This document shows, in pieces, positions 6,170 through 10,576 of a DNA stretch of 10,576 nt (the stretch's first letter is position 1; every line of letters starts with the position of its first letter). The DNA comes from Moraxellaceae bacterium. Its GTDB lineage: Bacteria > Pseudomonadota > Gammaproteobacteria > Pseudomonadales > Moraxellaceae. The stretch lies in NCBI GenBank assembly GCA_014378805.1, contig JACMMY010000136.1, positions 1-10,576 on the forward strand, in the 5' to 3' direction. The notes under the pieces were generated by a model. It was not told the origin of the DNA. It did no database searches and was given only the letters and a program-made list of their open reading frames with translations. A program made the position numbers and the translations under genes.

Positions 6170-6197
6170 TTGAGTCAATGAGCAATGGTCGTATATA
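6170..6197 (+). promoter_or_regulatory. Possible promoter of the Crp/Fnr gene
   Basis: TTGAGT (6170-6175), 16 bases, TATATA (6192-6197), ending 20 bases before the ATG at 6217. Both hexamers match the sigma-70 consensus at four of six positions. The resulting leader would be very short and would contain the purine-rich AGAGAGAG Shine-Dalgarno. Confidence 0.4.
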
Positions 6198-6216
6198 CAA
6201 ATTTTAAGAGAGAGAA

Positions 6217-6948
6217 ATGCCATGGTGCCTTATCATGAATAAATTACCAGACCCAATGCAGAATAAACTGCTTGCAGCATTAACTGAAACCGAATGGAAA
6301 ATATTGAAACCGCAGCTTGAATGGGTCGTTTTGCCACTCGGTAAGGTGCTCAGCGAGTCAGGAACCACGTTGAGTTATGTGTATTTTCTAACAACTGCAA
6401 TCGTCTCTCTACTTTACATCATGGAAAATGGCTCATCTGCTGAGGTGGCGGTGGTTGGTAATGAAGGCCTTGTTGGCATTTCTTTGTTTATGGCTGGCGA
6501 TTCCACAACCATTAGTGCTGTGGTCTATAGCGCTGGTGAAGCATTCCGACTTAATGCACAATTCTTACAAGGTGGATTTAGTAGCTGTGATCCTTTACTG
6601 AACTTATTACTGCGCTATACACAAGCCTTGATTGCTCAAATCTCACAAACAGCGGTGTGCAACCGATATCATTCCATTGAACAGCAATTATGCCGCTGGT
6701 TATTACTCAGTTTAGATCGTCTACATGGGAATGTGTTGGTGATGACGCAAGAACAGATTGCTAATATGCTTGGTGTTCGCCGAGAAGGGGTCACTGAGGA
6801 AGCGTGTAAGCTACAGAAGGCTGGCCTGATCAGTTATGCGCGTGGTCGTATCATAATCCTCAACAGACTTAAATTAGAGCAGCGCTCTTGTGAGTGTTAT
6901 GCCGTCGTTAAGAAAGAATATGATCGCTTGCTTACCTTTTCCGTGTAA
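6217..6948 (+). CDS. Crp/Fnr-family transcriptional regulator
   Basis: A 243-residue cytoplasmic regulator. Residues about 20-130 form a cyclic-nucleotide-binding-like beta-roll (LGKVLSESG, VGNEGLVGISLFMAG). Residues about 150-235 form a Crp_2-type winged helix: QEQIANMLGVRREGVTEEA at 178-196 is the helix-turn-helix, followed by LQKAGLISYARGRI. The N-terminus lacks the cysteine cluster of oxygen-sensing Fnr, and the beta-roll does not show the canonical cAMP-binding pattern of Crp, so the ligand is unknown. The first ATG (6217) has AGAGAGAG just upstream. The next in-frame ATG (6235, MNKLPD) looks like a more typical family start but has no clear ribosome site. The gene sits alone between module R3 and left end L4. 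A weak CCTTTT/AAAAGG hairpin spans the stop codon. Confidence 0.88.
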   Translation: MPWCLIMNKLPDPMQNKLLAALTETEWKILKPQLEWVVLPLGKVLSESGTTLSYVYFLTTAIVSLLYIMENGSSAEVAVVGNEGLVGISLFMAGDSTTISAVVYSAGEAFRLNAQFLQGGFSSCDPLLNLLLRYTQALIAQISQTAVCNRYHSIEQQLCRWLLLSLDRLHGNVLVMTQEQIANMLGVRREGVTEEACKLQKAGLISYARGRIIILNRLKLEQRSCECYAVVKKEYDRLLTFSV

Positions 6949-7052
6949 AAAGGCGAATATATTGGGCAGTTCGATGATTTGGCTGGTCAATTGAAAGGAG
7001 CGGTGGTGGTCAGTTGGAATATGTATTTGCGCTGTACTGTTGACGTCTGAAT

Positions 7053-7130
7053 TACGCGCGCACACGAGAAAATATTTTTCAATCCAAACGAACTAGGTTT
7101 GTAAACCATTACCCTATCCGCCGTAACGCC
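7053..7130. repeat. Left-end module, copy L4
   Basis: ACGCGCGCACACGAGAAAAT, ATTTTTC, ACGAACTAGG, then the near-palindrome GGTTTGTAAACC and the 3' end of the terminal small gene. It is shared with L3 over its full length and with L2 over the first 50 bases. The TTTGTAAACC motif and flanking A/T runs are the most conserved part and could be integrase-binding sites. Confidence 0.8.
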
Positions 7131-7327
7131 TCTTTTTGCTCTCTTAACATAGACTTAACTTGCATGTTCAAGGTTGCAAGTTGTGCATGTAATCCGCCTT
7201 TATATGCGTTTTGCGAACTAATCGCCTTGCCGTGTGGTGTTCTTGCACCTGTGGACGGTAACCACGGCTTGGTCTGGTTTATGCGGTCACGTTCTCGCTG
7301 GCGCTTTTCTTCCGTCCATCCGCTCAT
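7109..7327 (-). CDS. Small conserved island protein with STGxRTPxGKxxSSxNA motif
   Basis: A 72-residue basic soluble protein. WTEEKRQRERDRI (4-16) and STGARTPHGKAISSQNA (25-41) match a motif I recognise from small proteins encoded in proteobacterial prophages and integrase-linked islands (KSTGPRTPEGKAxSSxNA); their function is unknown. The start overlaps the upstream gene's stop (ATGA, 7324-7327) and has a perfect AGGAGG 7 bases upstream, so translation is coupled. It is the last gene of the minus-strand operon, and its final codons belong to the left-end module that recurs in L3. Confidence 0.7.
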   Translation of the reverse strand: MSGWTEEKRQRERDRINQTKPWLPSTGARTPHGKAISSQNAYKGGLHAQLATLNMQVKSMLREQKEALRRIG

Positions 7328-7803
7328 GATATCGCCTCCTGTTTTTCTTTGATCTGATTGGGTAATGGTTCGCCCTGTTCGTGTGTCAGTGCTTTTTTGA
7401 TTGGTTGCTGGGGTTGTGCTGGCGGTACGCCGTTGTTGATCTGTTGGTTGTGGGCAATGTTGGCGGTGTTAGCATACAGATGTGGATTTTTAACAGCGGA
7501 TAAAGTTTCTAAGGTTGCGCGGCATTGGCTTTGAGCTTTAAGGGCAAGGCGCATGTGTGTTTCGTATTGCTTCAATCCATCTTGAACCGCCACCTTACGC
7601 GCTAAACTGACAAACATGCCATTAAGTAAAATCGACTGGCTCAATAGCAACCGTTCAACATATTGCATTGAGTTGTCTTGTGTGAGCTTCTTTGTTGAAT
7701 CTTTTATCACTTCAATCATATCTGTAAAGCTGACTTGATCGCCTGTGTAGTTTTTACTGAACGATTCAATAACCGCCGCACTACCGACCTCTGGCGATAG
7801 CAT
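7324..7803 (-). CDS. Conserved island protein of unknown function (main frame of a frameshifted gene)
   Basis: 159 residues in the open frame, soluble and mostly helical. MLSPEVGSAAVIESF at the start and MRLALKAQSQCRATLETLSA (84-103), then ANIAHNQQINNG (114-125), resemble a family I know from phage and integrase-island clusters, where it is commonly next to the STGPRTPEGK-type gene. The function is unknown. Family members usually begin some tens of residues earlier. Here that N-terminus is in the +1-related frame just upstream (7804-7888). Translation might restart at this ATG from AGAAGG about 12 bases upstream. It overlaps the next gene by ATGA. Confidence 0.65.
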   Translation of the reverse strand: MLSPEVGSAAVIESFSKNYTGDQVSFTDMIEVIKDSTKKLTQDNSMQYVERLLLSQSILLNGMFVSLARKVAVQDGLKQYETHMRLALKAQSQCRATLETLSAVKNPHLYANTANIAHNQQINNGVPPAQPQQPIKKALTHEQGEPLPNQIKEKQEAIS

Positions 7804-7888
7804 ATAACGTGCTACCTTCTTTTTTTACTTCTGCATCGGTCATTTTAGAATCTACGGTTATGTTTGCCTCTGATTTCTTCGTCGCCAT
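7797..7888 (-). pseudogene. Displaced N-terminus of the 7324-7803 gene (A7 frameshift)
   Basis: The ATG at 7888 has AGGA 9 bases upstream, 10 bases after the previous gene's stop. It encodes MATKKSEANITVDSKMTDAEVKK and reaches a run of seven A residues. Removing one A would give EVKKKVARYMLSPEVGSAA, a smooth join to the main frame. The gene is therefore a one-base frameshift mutant, has a sequencing error in the homopolymer, or is read by slippage. The full protein would be about 187 residues. Confidence 0.65.
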
Positions 7889-7898
7889 GATCTATGTC

Positions 7899-8096
7899 CT
7901 ATGAATAAAGCCAATTGGTGAATGTGCGCCCTGTATCGTCGTCTAGGATAAAGTCGGGGTTTTCGCTGTGAGTGGTTGCAGTTTTTGACCCATTGCCAAG
8001 CGTTAAATAAATTCGTCCACACGCATAACTCAGTAAACCGTCCTCGATCAACTCTCGTTCAAGTCGTTCTACTTGCTCATTCGACAAGTGCATCAC
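7899..8096 (-). CDS. Small protein of unknown function, possibly the 3' part of a broken gene
   Basis: 65 residues from a GTG at 8096, or 64 from the adjacent ATG. The start has no strong ribosome site (AGGA about 11 bases upstream). The open frame extends upstream through coding-like sequence reading ACFYRKGDWQESIKRV, with no start codon before a TGA. Dropping one T from the TTT near 8133-8137 would join this to the upstream gene (…SVEGMFYRKGDWQ…). So it may be the C-terminal half of a larger protein of about 190 residues. No known domain; the C-terminus is DDDTGRTFTNWLYS. It is 10 bases from the next gene in the same operon. Confidence 0.5.
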   Translation of the reverse strand: MMHLSNEQVERLERELIEDGLLSYACGRIYLTLGNGSKTATTHSENPDFILDDDTGRTFTNWLYS

Positions 8097-8124
8097 ACGC
8101 TTAATGCTTTCCTGCCAATCACCC

Positions 8125-8471
8125 TTACGGTAGAAACATGCCCTCCACTGAAATCTGGTTCACAAGATCTTCAGCAAAAAATTTCAAAATCTCCAAAGTC
8201 TCTCTATTTTTGCTAGAAAATTCTTCGTCGAATTGCCGCACCTCCTCGTTTGAGGTCGTTTTTTTTCGATCGGAATTATCATTGAAGCGAACATTGGCAG
8301 AAAACTCCCAACCCGAAACAAAAAAAAATAAGCCTCAAAAAAATGCTCCATCATTAACAAAATCAATAAATCTACAGAAAAATTAGGGGCTTTTAGTACC
8401 GTTCTAATTTCATTACAGGCATCACTTAACGGAATAAAAGGCGGTAACAAATATTCGTTTTCATATGTCAC
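8125..8471 (-). pseudogene. Unknown gene interrupted by a frameshift at a T9 run
   Basis: The N-terminal frame starts at a GTG (8469-8471) 8 bases after AGGAG and reads TYENEYLLPPFIPLSDACNE, then LMMEHFFEAYFF. At the run of nine T on the minus strand (A run 8320-8328) it loses sense. The continuation lies in another frame, reading VSGWEFSANVRFNDNSDRKK, and ends LVNQISVEGMFLP-stop at 8125. One extra T would join them into a protein of about 115 residues. Composition on both sides is coding-like (acidic, helical C-terminal half). No domain recognised. First gene of the minus-strand operon. Confidence 0.5.
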
Positions 8472-8477
8472 AAGCTG

Positions 8478-8497
8478 CACTCCTGCACTCCTGCACG
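8478..8497 (-). promoter_or_regulatory. Duplicated Shine-Dalgarno before the 8471 start
   Basis: GCACTCCT occurs twice in tandem with a partial third copy. On the minus strand this gives AGGAG twice, 8 bases apart. The proximal one is correctly spaced for GTG 8471. A slipped-strand duplication of a ribosome site is unusual. Confidence 0.45.
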
Positions 8498-8569
8498 ACT
8501 CACTAAAGACGCTAGGACAGGCAAGTGAGTAAATGCTTTTCCCTCCGTCGAGGTAGACCTAGCCCTTTG

Positions 8570-8578
8570 ATTCTAGCA
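8570..8578 (-). promoter_or_regulatory. Possible extended -10 promoter for the minus-strand operon
   Basis: TGCTAGAAT on the minus strand matches the extended -10 form TGnTATAAT except for one base. No good -35 is visible. It lies about 100 bases before the GTG at 8471. The remaining sequence of 8498-8650 shows no gene. Confidence 0.3.
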
Positions 8579-8650
8579 TGATATTTGAGCGGCTATGTGT
8601 GGGGATGAATTGGCGTGAACTTGTGTTTAACCTTCTTGTCATGTATAAAT

Positions 8651-8659
8651 TGCTATGAT
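8651..8659 (+). promoter_or_regulatory. Extended -10 promoter of the small lysine-rich gene
   Basis: TGCTATGAT is an extended -10 element (TG one base before TATGAT), 37 bases before the ATG at 8696. The -35 region is weak; TTGTCA at 8636-8641 is too close to pair with it. An alternative is TTGTGT (8621) with TATAAA (8645-8650), 18 bases apart. Confidence 0.45.
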
Positions 8660-8695
8660 CTGAAACACATCATATGAACTTCAAAGGAGTTGAAA

Positions 8696-8830
8696 ATGGC
8701 TAAAGATAAAAGTAAAGCTGATGATGAGACCAAGAAGAACAATCGTAAGTATTGGAATGAGTTGCAACTTGAGCAATTAATTGAGGATGATGAAAAGAAA
8801 AATAAAAAGAAGAAAAAAAGTAAAAAATAG
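8696..8830 (+). CDS. Small lysine-rich protein (44 aa)
   Basis: Begins MAKDKSKADDETKKNN, has a middle RKYWNELQLEQLIEDDE that could form one amphipathic helix, and ends in an almost pure lysine tail (KKKKKSKK). It has a strong Shine-Dalgarno (AAAGGAG, 8 bases before the ATG), an extended -10 promoter and a hairpin after the stop, so it is a convincing short gene. It is the only plus-strand gene in the element and converges on the integrase. The basic tail suggests nucleic-acid binding, and a role in excision or regulation is conceivable. It does not look like a known AlpA/Xis helix-turn-helix protein. Confidence 0.65.
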   Translation: MAKDKSKADDETKKNNRKYWNELQLEQLIEDDEKKNKKKKKSKK

Positions 8831-8832
8831 AA

Positions 8833-8852
8833 AACCGCCAATAACGGCGGTT
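8833..8852. terminator. Bidirectional terminator between the small gene and the integrase
   Basis: AACCGCC-AATAAC-GGCGGTT is a perfect 7-bp stem. On the minus strand it is followed by TTCTATTTTTT, a good terminator for the integrase, 23 bases after its stop. On the plus strand the following CTAGTTTC is weaker, but the hairpin starts two bases after the small gene's stop. Confidence 0.8.
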
Positions 8853-8875
8853 CTAGTTTCATGCTGGCGGTGCGC

Positions 8876-10084
8876 CTAGCCTGCCAATTTCGGAAACGGC
8901 ACAACCTGACCGCCGCGTAACTCATCCAAATAATCCGCCCATTCCTGCATCATCTTACGACGATACGGCAAGTCATCTGCATAGTTATATGACGCTGAAA
9001 CTTCGTCCTTGTCACTGTGCGCTAATTGGATCTCGATTGCTGCATGTTTGTAGTTGCGTTCGTGCAGGATCGTAGACGCAAGACCACGGAAGCCATGCCC
9101 TGTCATATGTCCTTTGTAGCCCATACGCCACAATGCACCCAATATTGTATTTTCACTGATTGGCTTTTGTGAGCGCGTACTATAAAAACCGTATTGTCTA
9201 TGCCCTGTGAACTGTTGCAGCTCCTTAAATAGCGCAATGGCTTGATCGGACAAAGGCACAATATGAACTTTACCCATCTTCATTTTATCCGCTGATATAC
9301 GCCACTCTTTTTTGTCAAAGTCTAATTCTGTCCACTCCATGTAGCGGAGTTCTTTAGTACGAACAAAAGTTAAGGCAATGAGCTTTAATCCGATTGTTGT
9401 GATGACTTCACCTGTGTAACCGTCAATATCCTGCAATAGCTTAGGCAATTGGCTTTCTGGTATTCGTGCCATGTGCTGAACTTTGCGCGGCTTGAGAGCT
9501 TCGGACACGCCTGTAGTCGGATCATTTTCAATAAGCCCTTGCCTCTTTGCATGGCGCATAACCGAACCAGCCAAACGCAATGCACGCCGCGCCATTTCAC
9601 CAGCACCACGCGCCTCGATTTTTTGAGCCATTGCCAGCAAGTGAGGAGCTTTAATCGTTTCAATCGACATCTTGCCTAATACTGGAAAAATATCATGATT
9701 CAATTGTGATCTGTTTTTCTTATGTCCTGATTCTGATAGTGCGTCCTCTCTGTCCCCCATCCACTGATTAGCGATAGATTCAAAAGTGAGTGCGCCACTT
9801 TCAACAACTTTAGATTCTTTTTTGGCTTGACTGGGGTCTATGCCTTGTTTAATGAGTTTCTTTGCATCATCACGTATGACTCTAGCTTCTGCTAATGTCA
9901 CATCGGGATATGTACCAACACTAAAAGTTTTCTGTTTACCATTATAACGATAAGCCATTCGCCAATACTTGCCGCCATTACCGAACAAATGAAGCTGTAG
10001 ACCGCCACCATCGCTGTACTTGTCGGGGGCTTTCTGTTCTGCTGGTGGATTTTTAAGTTTCTTGATCTGTGAGTCGGTGAGCAT
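8876..10084 (-). CDS. int: P4-type tyrosine recombinase (island integrase)
   Basis: 402 residues from the start at 10084. The DUF4102 arm-binding domain lies at about 1-85 (MLTDSQIKKL, YSDGGGLQLHL, FSVGTYPDVTLAEAR), the core-binding SAM-like domain at about 97-190, and the catalytic domain at 205-385. The active site is complete: R242 (FVRTKELR), H330-x-x-R333 (GHGFRG), H356 (LAHSD) and nucleophile Y366 (SASYNYADD), with a likely lysine in the K267-K272 turn. It catalyses site-specific integration and excision, here presumably at tRNA-Met. I chose MLTDSQ rather than the upstream ATG at 10147: it has GAGGG 9 bases upstream, and all three remnants conserve coding sequence only from this point. 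The upstream extension consists of the box repeats. It is the only full-length integrase of the array. Confidence 0.93.
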   Translation of the reverse strand: MLTDSQIKKLKNPPAEQKAPDKYSDGGGLQLHLFGNGGKYWRMAYRYNGKQKTFSVGTYPDVTLAEARVIRDDAKKLIKQGIDPSQAKKESKVVESGALTFESIANQWMGDREDALSESGHKKNRSQLNHDIFPVLGKMSIETIKAPHLLAMAQKIEARGAGEMARRALRLAGSVMRHAKRQGLIENDPTTGVSEALKPRKVQHMARIPESQLPKLLQDIDGYTGEVITTIGLKLIALTFVRTKELRYMEWTELDFDKKEWRISADKMKMGKVHIVPLSDQAIALFKELQQFTGHRQYGFYSTRSQKPISENTILGALWRMGYKGHMTGHGFRGLASTILHERNYKHAAIEIQLAHSDKDEVSASYNYADDLPYRRKMMQEWADYLDELRGGQVVPFPKLAG

Positions 10085-10097
10085 TGCGTAGCCCTCG

Positions 10098-10146
10098 TGT
10101 TGGTATATTTCATGTTGGTATTTATGTACCAACAGATATACCAACA
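10098..10146. promoter_or_regulatory. Inverted array of four 9-bp boxes at the integrase promoter
   Basis: TGTTGGTAT at 10098-10106 and 10113-10121, and the reverse-oriented GTACCAACA at 10126-10134 and ATACCAACA at 10138-10146. They cover the leader and -10 region of the integrase gene. Related boxes lie at the same place in R1, R2 and R3. They are likely arm-type binding sites of the integrase DUF4102 domain and/or an operator for self-repression. Confidence 0.65.
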
Positions 10147-10164
10147 AATATACGCGGTTTGCAA
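10135..10164 (-). promoter_or_regulatory. Likely integrase promoter
   Basis: On the minus strand TTGCAA (10159-10164), 18 bases, TATATC (10135-10140). The -35 segment sits in the conserved CGGTTTGCAATGA block present in R2-R4. The -10 overlaps the boxes, which suits negative autoregulation. Confidence 0.4.
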
Positions 10165-10195
10165 TGACTTACTATGAACTGGCATGAACAACAAA

Positions 10196-10226
10196 AAAGC
10201 CCTAAAGCTAGTAGCTAAAGGGCTTT
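10196..10226 (-). terminator. tRNA-Met terminator, module R4
   Basis: AAAGCCCTAAAGCTA and TAGCTAAAGGGCTTT form a stem with a one-base loop, then TTTTTTGTTG on the minus strand. It terminates the tRNA-Met transcript about 35 bases after its CCA end and separates it from the integrase gene. The inner stem differs from R1-R3 (AGCTA/TAGCT in place of ACC/GGT) with pairing kept. Confidence 0.85.
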
Positions 10227-10259
10227 GAGGTCTAGAATGAACTAGCGTGAAACGTATAA

Positions 10260-10336
10260 TGGTGGCTATGGCGAGACTCGAACTTGCGACCCCCGCATTA
10301 TGAGTGCGGTGCTCTAACCAACTGAGCTACATAGCC
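10260..10336 (-). tRNA. metT: Elongator tRNA-Met (CAU)
   Basis: 77 nucleotides including an encoded CCA (TGG at 10260-10262 on the plus strand). The acceptor GGCTATG pairs with CATAGCC. The D-arm is AGCTCAGTTGGTTAGAGC, the anticodon stem CCGCA/TGCGG with loop CTCATAA, and the T-loop GTTCGAGTC. It is very close to E. coli elongator tRNA-Met. A tRNA-Ile2 read by CAU is less likely from this match. Its 3' half is the integration target, and the inserted element restores a downstream terminator. The symbol follows E. coli usage. Confidence 0.93.
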
Positions 10337-10370
10337 AAGAACTGATACATCAGTGCTTTCGGAGGACGGC

Positions 10371-10399
10371 ATTATGCCGATCACACACGGGTTCGTCAA
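10371..10399 (-). promoter_or_regulatory. Sigma-70 promoter of tRNA-Met
   Basis: Minus strand: TTGACG (10394-10399), exactly 17 bases, CATAAT (10371-10376), followed by a GC-rich discriminator (GCCGTCC). It lies 35 bases before the mature tRNA 5' end. Each hexamer matches the consensus at five of six positions, as expected for a stable RNA. Between 10400 and 10535 I see only AT-rich spacer, with a weak GTTTAA/TTAAAC inverted repeat near 10458-10472. Confidence 0.8.
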
Positions 10400-10535
10400 G
10401 TCAAAACGCCTAAAACATCAGCAAGCTGTTCAATATTTTGAGCAACAACGCACAAGCGTTTAAAACTTAAACAAAACCAATCACACAACGATAAACAATT
10501 TGAAAAACCAATCATTAATCGTCAATAAATTTGGT

Positions 10536-10576
10536 GCAAAGTGGGCCTATAAGCCGGGTTCTGTCGTGAACGATCA
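10536..10576 (-). ncRNA. rnpB: RNase P RNA, 3' end (partial)
   Basis: The minus strand reads CACGACAGAACCCGGCTTAT then AGGCCCACTTT, the universally conserved 3' segment of class A RNase P RNA. The gene continues beyond the right edge of the window. The exact mature 3' end is uncertain by several bases. It is the catalytic RNA that matures tRNA 5' ends, here just upstream of tRNA-Met on the same strand. Confidence 0.92.

Larger units (their letters stand above)
10010..10260 (-). repeat. Right-end integration module, intact copy R4
   Basis: Parent-type copy of the repeated module: the first integrase codons, the box region, the GCGGTTTGCAATGA segment, the terminator, the spacer GGTCTAGAATGAACTAGCGT and the junction with the tRNA-Met CCA end at 10260. 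The spacer is almost unchanged in R1, R2 and R3. Confidence 0.85.
7053..10305. mobile_element. Integrative element at tRNA-Met with a complete tyrosine integrase
   Basis: The most complete element in the array. It begins with left-end module L4 and carries a minus-strand operon of small unknown genes (8471 down to 7109), a plus-strand lysine-rich small gene, and the integrase. It ends inside the 3' half of tRNA-Met. The integrase lies next to the tRNA, as in P4-like islands. I cannot fix the direct-repeat attachment cores exactly; alignment of tRNA-Met with L2 suggests the crossover is in the anticodon arm, about 10289-10307. Confidence 0.7.

Noticed and set aside
7109..7888. Toxin-antitoxin pair
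   Set aside because: The overlap and small size are suggestive, but the motifs match known island hypothetical proteins, not any toxin or antitoxin fold I recognise.
8138..8386. Plus-strand 82-residue frame
   Set aside because: No ribosome site, low-complexity Ser/Lys composition, and it lies opposite coding-like minus-strand frames.
9912..9920. GTACCAACA inside the integrase gene as a further binding box
   Set aside because: It encodes the conserved VGTYP segment, so coincidence is sufficient explanation.
10085..10147. Integrase starting at the upstream ATG (423 residues)
   Set aside because: The extra 21 codons are made of the repeated box sequence, lack a good ribosome site, and are not conserved as coding in the three remnants; MLTDSQ at 10084 has GAGGG upstream.

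Overview
The window looks like an accessory region of a moderately AT-rich gammaproteobacterial chromosome. The elongator tRNA-Met closely resembles the E. coli one, rnpB has a typical class A 3' end, and the proteins look gammaproteobacterial. A Moraxellaceae-like host (Psychrobacter/Acinetobacter type) is a guess from the general look of the proteins only. The right edge (about 10260-10576) is chromosomal backbone: the 3' end of rnpB and a complete tRNA-Met gene with a good sigma-70 promoter, both on the minus strand. Everything to the left has apparently been inserted at the 3' part of this tRNA gene.

The central feature is a serial array of integration modules. The intact copy is next to the tRNA. 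It has a P4-type tyrosine integrase (8876-10084, minus), an operator-like set of inverted boxes in its promoter, a minus-strand terminator hairpin (10196-10226), a conserved spacer and the tRNA 3' end. The same 'right-end module' (integrase 5' end, boxes, terminator, spacer, tRNA-like end) recurs three more times as degraded copies, ending near 1410, 4230 and 5785. A separate 'left-end module' recurs at about 4233, 5404 and 7053. Between the modules lie unrelated cargo genes: a zinc alcohol dehydrogenase (49-1110), a fused ergothioneine EgtB-EgtD gene (1617-3842) followed by a truncated DUF427 gene, a small His/Cys-rich protein with a membrane-tailed BLUF photoreceptor (4392-5248, minus), and a Crp/Fnr-type regulator (6217-6948). 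The layout resembles a cassette array, but it is built on a tyrosine-integrase island end rather than on an integron attC.

The last element (about 7053-10300) still has its own genes. A minus-strand operon of small unknown genes (8471 down to 7109) carries homopolymer frameshifts. A 44-residue lysine-rich protein is encoded on the plus strand (8696-8830), converging on the integrase with a shared hairpin between them. A 0.38-kb mini-element (5404-5785) joins a left end directly to a right end with the whole interior deleted.

The cargo genes suggest redox, thiol and light or stress responses (aldehyde/alcohol conversion, ergothioneine, blue-light sensing, a Crp/Fnr regulator). No single pathway joins them in the sequence; what they share is the repeated integration module.
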